NCBI GenBank assembly: GCA_025200525.1
Contig: CM045770.1
Span: forward strand, 127,201,429 to 127,265,428
Source: Camellia lanceoleosa
Taxonomy: Eukaryota > Streptophyta > Magnoliopsida > Ericales > Theaceae
Length of the DNA: 64,000 nucleotides
Direction: 5' to 3'
Of this stretch, positions 12,039-23,896 are shown piece after piece (positions within the stretch are counted from its first letter, which is position 1; every line of letters starts with the position of its first letter). The position numbers were made by a program, and so were the translations under genes. The notes beneath the pieces were generated by a model. That model did not search any database. It was not told the origin of the DNA and worked only from the letters and a program-made list of their open reading frames with translations.

Positions 12039-13189
12039 TCACCATTGTAACAGCCCAATCCTAATCCTCCACACCATAGGGTAGTGAATTAGTGCATGAT
12101 GAATTGTTTCCTGATGTGCTTTGCAGAAGAGACATGAGGTAGAGACAGACCTATCTAACACACCAATCTGTTGCAAGAACACAGATGTTTTAACATTGTT
12201 TTTCCATACGAGCCAACCAAAAATTGCACTTTGGGTGGTAGATAATTGAGCCAAACCAAACTACTAGAACCCATAATGTTTCCAAAGCCAAGATTAGTGT
12301 GACTATATAGAATGGATACAAAGGATCGCCTGTGTTTTGATGCTAGCCAAACCGCACTATCTTTTACACCCAGATTCGTGAGAAGGTGATACTACTAAGA
12401 TATCAAAGAGTCTAAGAGTAGCTCTTCCTTTTCCCATTCAAAGAGATATCTCCTAAAGGTGAGCAACCAATTGTCAGTTGAGTTAGTCACAAAATCCTTA
12501 AGTGGCTTCTCTTTATCATTGGACAATTGAAAGAGCCTAGGGAACTCATCTTTGAGGCAAAGAGCTTCACACTAGTGATCATACCAAAACTTGATTCTAC
12601 AACCATTCCTTACTTTTAAATGTAAGTTACCAACATAGTACAAGAAGGGGACTCTTGCTGATCAATTGTTGTCACAATGCCACCGCATATTTTAGAGAAG
12701 GTGTTGTTGGTGCTAAGGTTTGAAAGCCATGCCCCTCCTTGGAGTTTGTATTTACTACATATGACCCTCTTCCATAAGGAGTCATGGTCAGAAGTAAACC
12801 TGCACCACCACTTGAGTAGTATGCACACATTCATATCCCTGATTCTTTTGATGCCCAGCCCACCTTGATCTATGCTTGTTGTTACCTCTAAACATTTCAC
12901 AAGATGGATTTTCCTCTTTAGATCCAGGCCTTCCCATAAAAATAAAGCTTGAACTTTGTCTGTCTCCTTAGCTATTCCTTCAGGTAACCTGAATAGAGAT
13001 AAGTAAAACACCGGCAGGCATGACAACACTACTTTTACTAAGGTCAATCGCCCTGCAAAAGAAATGAACCTCCTTTTCCAACCAGCAAGCCTTAGTTTGA
13101 ATTTTTCAATAACTGGCTTCTACATCCTCTTTCTTCTTGGATTAGCACCTAGAGGCAGTCCCATGTACTTAAGTGGTAAACTTTAAGTC
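12039..13189 (-). pseudogene. LINE ORF2, thumb region and zinc-finger C-terminus
   Basis: This is the C-terminal part of the L1 ORF2 protein, downstream of the RT domain. The frame at 13047-12616 contains the conserved stretch VVLSCLPVFYLSLFRLP, KIHLVKC and GGLGIKRIRDMN, then WKRVICSKY, all characteristic of plant non-LTR RTs after the thumb. The frame at 12254-12039 holds the RT-associated zinc-finger domain (zf-RVT type), with LVWKNNVKTSVFL and a CLFC...H..IH pattern. The two parts are in different frames or separated by stops. The protein tail continues at 8587 beyond the solo LTR. Confidence 0.8.
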
Positions 13190-14421
13190 TTGCAATTCAA
13201 CAGGGATGCAAACTCCTCAAGAGCAGTGTTAGAGATACCAACCCCATAAACCACACTCTTATGATAGTTGATTTTGAGACCGGATGCTATTTCAAAACAC
13301 CTGACAATCCTTTTCAGATTAAGAACTTCTAATAGCTCAACTTCACAGAACAGAAGAGAGTCATCTGCAAATTGGAGATGGGAGAGCTAAACTTGATTGT
13401 TCCCAATGATAACCCCTTTAAGTAAACTCAACTCCCTAGCTCTCTGAAGAAGAATGTTTAGTGCTTCTACAACCAAGTTAAAAAGGAGTGGGGATAAAGG
13501 GTCACTTTCCCTAAGGCCTTTTTGAGGATTAAACTCTTTAGCTGGAGAACCATTAACAGGAATTGAAATTCTTGTAGTAGAAATGCATTCCTTAATCCAT
13601 GAAATCCATTTGGATCCAAACCTAAAGTTTGCTAACATTGAGAAAAGGAAATCCCAATTGATAAAGTCAGAAGCCTTTTCAAAGTCTAGCTTGAACAGCA
13701 GCCATGATTTCTTACATTTATGCTAACCATCTACAACTTCATTTGGAACCAACACTCCAGCCAAAATATTTCTACCTTCCAGGAAAGCTGATTGAGAGTC
13801 TCCAATAACCATGTGTAAAACTTTTTTAAGTCTGGATGCAAGGACTTTGGAGAGTATTTTATACACAGAACCAACTAGACTTATTGGTCTAAACTCATTT
13901 AAGTTAACAACTTTTTCCTTCTTTGGAATCATGGTGATGAAGGTACTGTTCAAACCTGTTGCTAATCTGCCACTGTTATGGAAATCCTTCATAAAGTTAA
14001 GCACTTCCTCCTTAAGCATCTTCCAGTATTTTTGAAACAACATCAGGTTGAATCCATCTGTCCCAGGAGCTTTGATCCTATTACAATCAATTACTGCTGC
14101 CCAGATTTCTTCTTCAGTGAACTCTACTTCAAGCATATGGAAGTATTCACAAAATCTTACACTCTTGAAATCACCAACAAGTACCAGTTGATTCTTTGAA
14201 GCTTCAGAAAGGTGATTTGAAAAGTGTGACCACACTTCATTTTTGACTTGATTTGGCTCCTCAAATACAACATTCCCCACTGTGATGGAGTTGAGAGTAT
14301 TTCTATTTTGCCTACTAGTAGCCATGATGTGAAAGAATCTTGTATTCCTATCTCCTTTCAAATTCCAATCTTGCCAAGACTTTTGAAGCCATTGCCATTC
14401 CAATTCGCTCAACATCCACAA
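13190..14421 (-). pseudogene. LINE ORF2 reverse transcriptase domain
   Basis: In order on the minus strand I read GDRNTRFFH, the fingers motif KAPGTDGFN, NEFRPISLVGSVYKILSKVL, QSAFLEGRNI, then LDFEKASDFINWDFL (palm motif A with its Asp), LRESDPLSPLLF (motif B, usually G.RQGDPLSP) and FADDSLLF (motif C, plus-strand 13360-13371). Both catalytic aspartates of the FADD box survive. The domain is split over at least three frames by indels (for example near 13723 and 13387), so no intact enzyme can be made. It copied LINE RNA by target-primed reverse transcription when active. Confidence 0.9.
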
Positions 14422-14849
14422 TTGGTTTCTTTTCTCTATTTGATGCTTCAGTTCTTCTTCCTCAAAGGTCTAGATTTAGCTTTCAGATCATACTGATGGA
14501 GCTCATATTCAGTATCTTGTAGTTTAGTTGAAACATTACCATATACCTCTCTACTCTATTGTTTTAAGCCAACTTGAGGGTATGCAATTTCCTCTATAGA
14601 ATGAAGCCAGCTAACCCTGAGAATTGTGAATCCCTCTAAATTTCCTCCACAAAAGTTGCAAAATTCAAATGCAACATTCAAGCATTCAAGAATTTAAAGG
14701 GTTTAGGCCCCCAATCCCTAGCATCCTCCATGAGCACAATAGGACAATGATCAGATGTAATTCTGGGGAGACCCCACTGATTGAATTTAAATCTTTCCAA
14801 CCATTCAGGGCTAAGCAGAAACCTATCTATTCTACTCCACTTATTTCCA

Positions 14850-15434
14850 TCAAAGGCATTGCACCAGGTGCAGTTTCTGCAGATCTACAACCTCACATCT
14901 GTCTATGAAATTATTGAACTCCTTCATGCCCCTATCCCTGAGTGATACACCTACTCTTTCCTCTATATTCCTGATCTCATTAAAATCACCTCCAAGACGC
15001 CAAGGCCTGGGGAAATAAGTTTTCAGATTTAACAGAGACTCCCAGAAGTTCCTTCTATTTATGATATCATTGAGAGCATGAATATTCACAATTACGCATT
15101 CAAAGGAGTTGTAAAGCTTACCTGATAGGAGAAGGAAATTTCTGTTGCAACAACACTCTGTAAGCTCGAAGATACCAGGGTCCCAGATACATAGTAGACC
15201 ACCAGCCAACCCTCTAGCATCCACATTCATGAACCCAAGTCTATCCCTAGGCCAGATACTTTTCACCACCAAATTGGTTAGGCTTGATTTTTTTGTTTCT
15301 TGGAACATAGCCATATCAATCTTTCTTTCTAGCAACAGTTTCTTGATCTTGTTCCTCTTCTCATGCTTACCTAGGCCTCTGATATTCCAACTAAAAGTCT
15401 TCATATGAACAAATATGACCCTGGTCTCACCCAA
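14850..15434 (-). pseudogene. LINE ORF2 N-terminal APE-type endonuclease
   Basis: The reading frame opens at MKTFSWNIRGLG (the Met near 15404 is the usual L1 ORF2 start; the longer frame begins at 15434). It contains the endonuclease motifs WNIRGLG (metal-binding Asn), QETKKS (catalytic Glu) and LGGDFNEIRN (Asp and Asn). This is the DNA-nicking domain that starts LINE integration. Sense is lost after the FNNFIDRCEVVDLQ region near 14860, with the remaining endonuclease and linker in other frames to about 14422. The end of ORF1 lies just upstream at 15450. Confidence 0.88.
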
Positions 15435-15449
15435 TTGGAATAGATTATT

Positions 15450-17071
15450 TCATAATCCCTTTCTCTCTTTCCAATCTCTCCTTATCCTTCTTCCATGTGT
15501 GCTAATTCTCGATAACCTCGCTTGACCCTTAAAGTCTACACCCAATCTTTGCCCCAGTTGCAGTATTGATTGAGCGTCTTGAATAAACCCAATACAAGAG
15601 GAGAGTTGCTGTAATTCTGGAGATGTAGGTACAGCTATGGATCCTGATATGGAGCCTTTAGTAATTCCCTTGCTTGAAGATACACTCTTCTGCCCAAGTC
15701 TTCTAGAAAATCCAGAAAACCTACTAGCTAGCAAGGAATGTTTGAATCCTTCACTTCTAATTCCTTTTCTCTTACCTTTCTTTAGACGTTGGGGTTACCT
15801 TTCTTTAAAAATTGGGTAATGGAGCCTGAGATTGTCAATGACATCAAGATGTTTTTGTATGAGAGTCCACCATTGATGTTGGCCTTAGAAATGGAGGTTT
15901 GAGTCCAGCACTAGTGGGCCCAATAGGTTGTAGCCCAAATGGGTCATGGCCCAATGCTACCTCCAAGCAGATACCATGCTTTTCCTTAAGGGGTTGGCTT
16001 AGACTTTTAAAAAAACCTAGGGGTGAGAATTTTACCATGGACTATAGGTTCTACTACACCTATTTGAGATTCTTGAGTGCCCCCTACTCTTTGTTGCATG
16101 TTTTCCACGAACTGAGCCTCCACACCTTTTTGAGTATCATGATTGCACTGTCTCTTGTGCAGGCTTTCCGCTGGCAATGTGGACTCCACCACACCTGTGC
16201 CTTCTTCATTTGAAATGCCCGCAATATCCTTGGTCTTCCACTGCTGACGCATGACTCCAACTACCTCTGTCGGCCAGCTCAGCTTTAACCTTCATCCGAG
16301 ATGCCAAATCCCCTAAAGCCACGTTAGATACTGATGCCACATAAGTTGCCTTATTAGCATCTTCGTTCACCAAGTCAATTTCTGCAGAAAGAGAGAGTGC
16401 TCCATTGATGTTGGAACAAACATCTTTGTCTGTGGCATTAGAGTTCCTTTCTTTTCAACTGATGCTAACCTCTTCTGTGTTCCGCTCCTCGAAGACTCTT
16501 ATTGGATAAACTCTTCCTTTGCAGTCCAGGTGTAGGCTTGTATTAATTGGTTCCATAACACCTATAACTATCTTGAACTGACCACAATAAAATGATTTAG
16601 GGCACGTATATCGCCATCTAAGAGAACCATCTCCCCAAAGCCTTCGTGTCTTGCGGAACGATTCGAGTTCCATAGATTAAGAGGCACTCCATAGCAACCG
16701 ATCTAGACACATCTCTCGCAGAAGATACATACATGTTCTCCATTCTCAGGACATATTCACACCAAATATGGAACCAAGACTTGCGGAGAGTCATTTTGCT
16801 TAACAACTCTTCCTTTGAGCTGAATGAGATGATAGCATCTCGCCCGCCTCCCTTTCTAAGCAACACATTATTCACCCCTCTTTGTATGAGTTCATTTCTC
16901 ACCTGCTGAATAGAGTAATCTACTTTGAGTCTCATAATCATACTTTCGTATAGCCAACCATTTCCAAGTTCGTCTACTCTGATAGTTGTCAAAGGTGGAT
17001 ATCTTTCTAAGGTAAGTGACTGACTTGATTCTCGGAGTGCCCCCGAGTGGACGATTCACTATAGTATTCAT
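15450..17071 (-). pseudogene. LINE ORF1 (RNA-binding protein), frameshifted
   Basis: The start is probably the Met of MNTIVNRPLGGTPRIKS at 17071; an upstream in-frame Met at 17086 also exists. Frameshifts then move the reading to DELGNGWLYESMIMRLK and LLRKGGGRDAIISFSS (16992-16618), then LWGDGSLRW, SFYCGQFKIVIGVMEPI and GRVYPIRVFEE (16673-16455). This is the conserved DUF4283-like domain of plant LINE ORF1. The C-terminus near 15560 carries DAQSILQLGQRLGVDFKGQ, matching the ORF1 tail in the LINE derivative at 37521-38396. No CCHC knuckle could be confirmed. From 16464 on, this region is repeated after the gap at 53762. Confidence 0.8.
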
Positions 17072-17162
17072 ACTTTTTGTGTGCAAGCATTTGGTTTAAT
17101 ATATTCTACCAGGTGCTCTCCAGCTAAGTTCCCTATTTGGTTGTGAGGTCGAAAATCAACAC

Positions 17163-17451
17163 CCACAATATGAACATTAATTTCATACCTAACTCCACTT
17201 AATCCACAATGAACGTAAATAACAGTTTTGCATCTATGTAAAAGAGCTTTTACTGGTATGACACTTGAGCAATACTTTCATGTAAAGTGCTTGCTTTTGT
17301 TAGCTACACACATAGACAAGCTTGCCCAGGTTTAAGGATCAAAAAATGATGCATCAACACTTGCCATGTTACAATCCACATGATACATAGATTTAACAGT
17401 AAAACGCCAAATAAGCACATCATTAGCCATGCTTGTCCCTAGAGGTAGCTA
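17163..17451. other. Unassigned spacer
   Basis: Between the LINE 5' end and the hAT-like element I see no ORF, repeat unit or RNA gene. It is repeated at 54461-54763. Confidence 0.4.
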
Positions 17452-18370
17452 CAGGGCCGGCCTTAGGCATAAGCCCACAAAGCAATTGTTTTAGGACCCT
17501 AAAATTAGACTAAAGTTAGGGCTTTAAATTTTGCAACTTTTATATATGATCCAAAATTAAATGAATGGCTTGTCTTCAGTTGAAATTTCAACTGGACCAG
17601 ATAGTTAAGGTCTCTGACTGATAAAAGTCATTAAATGGAAGACGCTTACCAGTAAGAATCTTTGAAAAAGTTCAATTGGGTCATTTTTCATAAACTCTTA
17701 TCGATAAGAGTTTTTCCTTTAATGACTATTACTGATCAAAGATCTCAATTGTTTACTCCAGTTCAATTTTCAATTAGAGACAAACCAAATCCTAAAATTA
17801 CAATTCACTCAAAGCCCAAACTAAAGGTAAAAGGCCCAAAAGAAAAGGAAAGAAAACATCTAAGCAATTAAAGAAAGAAAGGAAGGCCTACTATTGTAAA
17901 CTTGATCATTCAAAGATTTTTATATACCGTATATAAAATATATTTAAGTTTTAGATTAATATTTTTTATTTGAGACTTGTGATTTTCATATTTTATTTAT
18001 TGATCTTGTTTGTAATTTCAAATTTCATTAGATTTCATCTTGATAATGAAGAATATGAAGTTTTTTTATTTTTTATTTTTTATTATTTTTTTAAAATTGT
18101 ATAAACTGAATTTTGCTAAACTATGAAGCAACAAAATTAAAATTTTGTTTTTTTTTAGTCTTTGTAATTATTTTTTTCTCTTTGTAACTAAACTTTATTA
18201 AGTATATTCAACAAATTTTGTGGATGCTTGGGTGAAAAAAAAAAAATTGTGAGTATACTTATTATTTCATTAATAATTATTTTTTTAATTTTTATTTTGT
18301 GTGTGAGAGGTATAAGGGTCCCAACTTGAAAGTTTGCTTTCGGTCTCCAAAGGTTGAGAATCGGCCCTAG
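17452..18370. mobile_element. Non-autonomous hAT-like element
   Basis: It opens with CAGGGCCGGCCTTAGGC and closes with AATCGGCCCTAG, an imperfect inverted terminus of the CAGGGCCGGC type seen in many plant hAT elements. The interior is AT-rich without a transposase frame. An expected 8-bp target duplication is not visible. The duplicate at 54764-55695 has the same interior, but its left terminus reads GAAGGGCCGAGCC. Confidence 0.55.
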
Positions 18371-18480
18371 TCAAAGTACCATGTAAAATATGCAACATAA
18401 TATGTCAAACCAATTACATGGGGGAAGTTCTTTACAATTGAGAAATATTAACTCACTTTTTCACTTTTAAAAAAATAATT

Positions 18481-18928
18481 AAACCAAACCAAACCAAACC
18501 AAACCTTAAGTGCCATCAAATGGGGTCGGTTACATGAATGATTCTTCTCCATGCGACCCTATCAAAGGCCATTTCGTTAGTCTAGGCCAACGTTAATCTA
18601 AGCCTACCTCGTCCCCTAACACTCTCATCTACCGTTACAACATCACATCTCTTCCGTACAACCTTTATTAGTCTCCGTTGAATGTGACCAAACCATCTCA
18701 ATTTATTCCCTCTCAACTTATCTTTTATCGGTATACTCCTATCTATTCCTAAGCACATTCATTCCTAATTCTGTCTTGTCTAGTCTTGTCATACATCCAC
18801 CTGAGTATGCTCATCTCAGCCACATTCATCTTATCTACATATTGTTTCTTGGTAGCCCAACACTCCGTCCCATACAACATTGTTGGTCTAATAACTGTTC
18901 TATAGAACTTACCTTTTAGTCTAGTGGA
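18481..18928 (-). mobile_element. RTE-type LINE 3' end, 5'-truncated
   Basis: The minus-strand translation gives STRLKGKFYRTVIRPTMLYG, then ECWATKKQYVDKMNVAEM and ILRWMYDKTRQDRIRNEC. This is the conserved C-terminal region of plant RTE (BovB-like) reverse transcriptases. It then breaks into other frames and ends in a (GGTTT)n tail, seen as (AAACC)n at 18481-18505. The remainder of the RT and the endonuclease are missing, as expected for a 5'-truncated insertion. Confidence 0.8.
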
Positions 18929-20231
18929 TATTCATTTAATATTTATTGTAATTTTTTATTAGCTAATAATATCACATAAATAATTCCAAATAGAAAAATA
19001 CTTGGTTACCCGAATTTGTGTGGTATAAATGGCTCAAATTTGTCAAAACGACATCGTTTCTACACCCATAACAACGCTGCTTTTAAGACATTCGAGCCAT
19101 TCGAGTTAAGAAAATTTAAGTCACCTAGCATTGTTGTTCCAAAGAACACTCTTGAAGTACTTTAATAGGCAATAGATATATAGGATAAGGGGGCTTTATA
19201 ATCTCTTTTCGAATTACGCACTATGTACACAGGAGCATGGGCAGATCAGGTTGCATGGCTTAGGAAAAGCAAAAAAGAAAAAAAAATGAACAAAATTATA
19301 AATTAGTTCAATTTAGATCAAATCATATAGTTTGATTTCATTTTCTCAATACATAATTTGATTCTAATTTTGAAATAAACAAATTGTACTTCACGGTATG
19401 ATTTGTGATTTTGTAATTATAGTTTCGATTTATAACCGAACTGGACTATTTAGATATATACATATATATAATTTCTTATTTATAGTAGATACTCAAGTAC
19501 TTTATGAATATCTCATATATATTCATAAATTGTTAACCCTTTGTTCTTGTAAATATCCTATTATATATAGTAGAACTAGTTTCAAACAATTATTTAAACA
19601 ATTTTATTTGTAAAATGATAATATATTGATTGATCTTTGAAAAAATTATAATCATAGAATAAAAAATGACAACTTATAAAAATCATAATTCTAAACCAAA
19701 TCGAGTTTCCAGTTTGATTCAAAAAATTTATTCTTCAATTTAGTTTTAAATTCTATAAAATCATAAATGGTTACTTGAAAATCGAGCCATACTCACACCG
19801 ACCTATAGCTCTCTAGATTTCGCACATTAAAAAGCCAACTTGGGGGAGGGAGGTAATGGACCAATAGTGGCTCTTTCTGTCATTTCAATTGAAAAATTCT
19901 ATGGTACCCCCACTAACTTGGAGGGAGGTAACGGGCTAATGGTAGCACTTTCTGTTATTCCCATGTGGAAAATTGTATCATATATATATATATTTCATTA
20001 CGATATTTTTAGTTTTAATTATAATTTATTGAAGCGTTAATTTTAACTTATTATGATATTAGTTATGATATTATTTTAGTTATACTTTATGCAGTGTTTT
20101 TTTTTTTTTTTAATTATGACATGTATAATAATAAATTTCTGAAATATGATAATTTATATATAGTATACACAATTGTATACGCAGTATTAGCCCATGTGCT
20201 ATATGTCAATGTAATGAATATCTCTTATTTA
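18929..20231. other. AT-rich spacer, no gene
   Basis: The short frames here (for example 19398-19613) have low-complexity composition and no recognisable domain. A small tandem duplication is listed separately. Confidence 0.5.
19836..19980. repeat. Diverged tandem pair of ~72 bp
   Basis: Two units begin with caacttgg..gagggaggtaa and taacttggagggaggtaacg (19836 and 19913). Both continue with 'ggctaatggta/ggaccaatagtgg', 'ctttctgt' and 'gaaaattgta/gaaaaattcta'. A (TA)n tract follows at 19980. Confidence 0.6.
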
Positions 20232-20362
20232 GGCCTCGCTTTAACAATTTATTTTAAGAATTTTTAATTTTTATGAAAAGACGCAGAAAAGAGAGGTGAT
20301 GTGACTAGTTTTAGTTGACTTTTTGACTTTTTGGCTAAAATAACCACTCCCCAAACGAGGCC
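20232..20362. mobile_element. Tourist-like MITE, TSD TTA
   Basis: A 131-bp element flanked by TTA on both sides (20229-20231 and 20363-20365). The right terminus CCAAACGAGGCC is intact. The left reads GGCCTCGCTTTAA here but GGCCTCGTTTGG in the duplicate at 57529, giving a perfect 12-bp inverted terminus between copies. TTA duplication plus GGCCTCGTTTGG ends suggests PIF/Harbinger (Tourist) affiliation. Confidence 0.7.
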
Positions 20363-20365
20363 TTA

Positions 20366-21075
20366 TTCCCTAATGAAGCAAATAAGCGGTTGCAACCTAA
20401 CGTATCTCCTAGAGGGGGCCGCGGCCTGGACCTTTAAATCCACTTAAAAGCTGCCTACCAAACTTTCATGGGCTAATTCATTTGTCAAAAATGTTGTATA
20501 TGAAAATATTTTTGAGAAATTTGGATTAAAAGGAAGTAACCGAAAAGAAATAGAAATAATGTAATGAACAACTAATAAATACCATTGAAGATCAAACAGC
20601 AATTACTGAAAAAATATATACATCTATATATATTTTTTTATAAACAAAATTTATTTTACCCCTCGTTGTGTGAAATTCGAGCACTTTATTTTCTATGTAA
20701 TATGCTTCCAATATAGTCAAAAAATTCTCATATAATTTTGGACTAAAATTTTACCGTTAATTTTTTTCATTTAAACTAATGAAAGGTGTATCTCACACAC
20801 ACACTAATTTTTAGAGTGAGCCTGATTTTTTTTTAAAATAAAATGAAATTAACACAACAAAAATATAATTTTACCCCATCTTATTTAAGATGTTAACTAA
20901 AATAAAATAAAATAAAATAAAAACATAATCAAGAATTGATTTAAAATATAATTAAATTAAAATATAAAATAATTAAGGATTGATCTAAAATATAATTAAA
21001 TTAAGATGTTAGGAATTATAATAAATAATAAACGATTTAGTATTAATTGTGATCTAAAATATAATTAAATTAAAA
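20366..21075. other. AT-rich low-complexity spacer
   Basis: It contains an (AAAAT)n-like microsatellite near 20893-20925 and repeated 'aaaatataattaaatta' phrases from 20944 to 21070. No gene is seen. Confidence 0.5.
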
Positions 21076-21460
21076 ACAAATTATGCTAGTAGTCTTTATA
21101 TTTTGTCACTTATGCCAGTTTTGGTCCCTACAGTTTTAATTGGCTCAATTTTAACTCTTGATTTTAAATCATGCGTTAATTTGGTTCAATTGATATTGTC
21201 GCCGGGTTTTTGACAAAAAATGATTACTAAATTAGTTAAGGTTACATCACTAAATTGATCGAATTTATAATTTTTTTTCCCAAAAACATGACACATGTCA
21301 CTCATTTGTGCATTTGCTATGAAAATTGCGAACAATTGGAATCAATTAAACCAATCTAAGTCAAAGTAAAAAATTTAAAGTCAAAATCAAACAAATTGAA
21401 ATTATAGAGACCAAACTGATACAAGGGCCAAAGTACATGAACTAGTGGTGTAATTTGTTC
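21076..21460. mobile_element. Fold-back MITE, possible Mutator-like
   Basis: About 85 bp at each end form imperfect inverted repeats: ACAAATTATGCTAGTAG... with ...CTAGTGGTGTAATTTGTTC, then 'cagttttggtccctac' with 'tatagagaccaaactgat'. The 11-bp sequence TTAAATTAAAA flanks both sides (21065-21075, 21461-21471). This fits a 9-11-bp target duplication, but the AT-rich context weakens it. Confidence 0.55.
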
Positions 21461-22353
21461 TTAAATTAAAATTAGATTAAAATGTTAAGATTTATAATAA
21501 ATAATTAAGATATTATAATTAATTACAATCTAAAATATAGTTACACAAAAAGTTAAGAATTACAATAAATAATTAAGTATTTATGATTAATTGTGATCTA
21601 ATAGAATTAATGTGAGAGAGGAGAAAGAAAGACAATAACAAAATAGGCATAGGACCAGGCGTATTATAGTCATTTTACATCCGTAGTTAAGTAATTAGAA
21701 GTTACATTTTGGTCTAAAATCACATGAAAATTGTTTGGTTACATTTGAATCATAGGAGATAAAGTACTGTGTTTCAAACTATAAGGGAAAAAATTTGTAC
21801 TTTTTTTAATTTGCAACAAATTATTTAGAAATATGATAAAAATTACATTAGAGTGAACAATAATTAACGTAAGAAAATTCGACAATATGTATTTGCAAGC
21901 CTAAACACAAAATAGTATAAGAAAGAACTCCATTTGAGAAACATATATATATATATATATATTAAGAGGCTTATTTTTAAATCTTTTAGGCTGTTAGGCC
22001 GCTTAAATTTTTTGAGACCATAAAGACAACAACAATGGTAAAGACCCTATTATTCATATCTGCCCAGATATCATCTATTTGTTCGCGTGTCATCTTATTT
22101 ATCTATTTTTTTCTGTGTCATTCATTTATTCATCTAATCAGTCTATTTGTCCAAATCATCAGAACCATTGATTTATGACTTTTACGGCAATTTTTCTTGA
22201 TGCCAATAAATTTTCTAATAATTGTCCAGCGATAGTCCAGCGGTGATATATAACAACACAAGAGTGAAAATAGAAAGAAAACATATTAAAAACATTAATT
22301 TGTCGTTTTTAACAAAACCTTTTATTATCATGTCCTTACTAACAAAAGTGATC
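21461..22353. repeat. AT-rich repeat, copy B of the 6755-7170 family
   Basis: 21958-22350 matches the dispersed repeat at 6755-7170, beginning after a (TA)n tract at 21942-21961. The portion at 21472-21940 is AT-rich with no recognised content. Confidence 0.55.
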
Positions 22354-22490
22354 AACTTTTTTTTTTTTTGGTAGGGCTCAATCAAAGTAGGGGCAAAGTC
22401 CCATTTGGAGAAAGTTTCAACTTGCACTTGAAAGTGCTTACCTCCAATCCCTTGGGATTAATTCTTCGACCTAATGCATAGACATCCATT
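22354..22490 (-). mobile_element. SINE-like element (B box damaged in this copy)
   Basis: On the minus strand 'tcccaagggattggaggtaa' is followed by a region that, in the duplicate at 59649, reads as a pol III B box (AAGTTCGAAAC). Then comes 'gggactttgcccctactttg' and an A tail, seen as poly-T at 22357-22369. Here the B box region reads gtttcaacttgcact, missing the CG words present in the other copy. Confidence 0.5.
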
Positions 22491-22695
22491 GAAGTGTACT
22501 TTTCAGTAATTTTCTCATAAAAGTATATTATAATATTAGAATGCTTTACCAACTTCAATTTGTGATAATAAAAAATATAATTAAACAAAAATCATATTGA
22601 CATACAAGTGTGATTCAATCGTGTGACTATTGATATCTAAACAATTTGAGTTTTTGAATAAATAATATATTTGTCTTATTATACATGTTGAACAG

Positions 22696-22871
22696 AATTT
22701 TAAACATATATAATAATGATGTCGCACAGAATTTTCTTGAGTAATCAAACTAATCATGGCTTTTGCATCTGATTCCACATGAATTCCTAAAAATTCAGAT
22801 CCACAGCTAGCTTCAAGTCATCTTTAAGGGCCAAGAGTTCTGCCTCCATAGCTGAAAACTGATCTTATATT
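22696..22871 (-). pseudogene. RNase H (RVT_3-type) relic, C-terminal half
   Basis: Minus-strand frames give FSAMEAELLALKDDLKLA (catalytic Glu), then after a frameshift GIHVESDAKAMISLITQE (catalytic Asp). This is the second half of a plant RNase H-like domain of the kind found at the end of LINE ORF2 and in related retro-derived proteins. The first half is at 34921-35070, beyond a 12-kb retrotransposon that inserted between them. After 22715 the frame runs into HSVRHH-type sequence and decays. It is duplicated at 59997-60172. Confidence 0.8.
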
Positions 22872-23201
22872 TGTAACAACCACGACCCGTGATTAGCGCT
22901 AATTCATGTTAATGTGTGTCAAACAAGTAATTAAGCAGAAATCTTGAGATAATTACGTGTGCATTGCATCATTTTGTGTTTATATCTATTTGACGTAGAA
23001 AGATCTGTGTATGTTCTAGTTTCGGTTTGCGAATTGAAGGCCTTATCGGCATTCGATTCTAAAATTGATTTGATTTATGTGTTATTTTGAATTTTTAGAA
23101 CCTTATGGTAGGTTTAATTGGAATTCGATTTGGAACGATTAAATTAGATTAAATTAATGTCCACTTAATTAACCTTAATTAATTACACTTTTATCCAAGC
23201 C

Positions 23202-23208
23202 TATTTAA
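23202..23208 (+). promoter_or_regulatory. Putative LTR TATA box (TATTTAA)
   Basis: CTATTTAAGG lies about 330 bp into the 5' LTR, followed 20-60 bp later by pyrimidine-rich 'tccactcatctcttttcctt'. In the 3' LTR the same TATTTAAGG remains (near 32871) but the downstream ~150 bp is deleted. Confidence 0.4.
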
Positions 23209-23896
23209 GGCACCAATTGAGCTTCCACTCATCTCTTTTCCTTCATCTAAATACAATGTGAGCCTATTCAAGAAGGGGGAAAAAAAAAAGTAAGAGAGGG
23301 AGAGTTGGGAGTAATTGAGCCCAAACAAGGGATTTGCTAGGAAATGTTGTAAGATTGAAGAGAATTTGGGAGTTTCAACTTCAACTTTTGTGAATTCAAG
23401 TCTCTAGGTAAGGAATCAAACTCTTAGTTTTGTAATTGAGTTAAATTTTACAAGACTTCAAGTGAATTAGATGAATTCATGTTGGATTTGAGTTAGAAAT
23501 GAAGAGAATTGAGCCATACCATGCATGCATGTCCGTTTCTTTACAAAATGAGCATGATTTCAAAGAATTCTTTCATGCATGTGTTCATCTCACCTACATT
23601 TTGAGAATTCAGCATGTTTTCTATCAATTTGCCTAATTTGATCATGTTTTGAGAGGTTTGAGTTCAAGGGAATTCATACATGTTATGTTGATGAAACATT
23701 CATAAGGTTTAAGTTGAATTTGTGAACAATTGGCATGCTTTAAAGCCTTGATTTTATGAAAGGATCTTTAAATCATGATGTTTTATGAATTTCTAAATGT
23801 TTTCCAGAATTTCGGCTCAAAAAGGATGAGTTTTGAACTGTTTGGTTTGAGTTCGAAACTTGGAGATCAAATCTGGAAATTCCAAAATTTGAATCT

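Larger units (their letters stand above)
7823..17162 (-). mobile_element. L1-type plant LINE, near full length, disrupted
   Basis: Read on the minus strand the element runs from a 5' UTR (start near 17162) through ORF1 (17071-15450) and ORF2 (15434 to 8405, interrupted) to a 3' UTR ending in poly(A), seen as poly-T at 7823-7838. Removing the solo LTR at 8593-11978 restores continuity of the ORF2 C-terminus across the junction, which confirms that both sides are one element. Without the insert it is about 6 kb, normal for plant L1 elements. Frameshifts and stops are spread through both ORFs, so it is dead. I found no convincing target-site duplication. Confidence 0.85.

Noticed and set aside
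17441..18380. 8-bp target-site duplication for the hAT-like element
   Set aside because: GGTAGCTA on the left and TCAAAGTA on the right do not match. The element call rests only on its termini.
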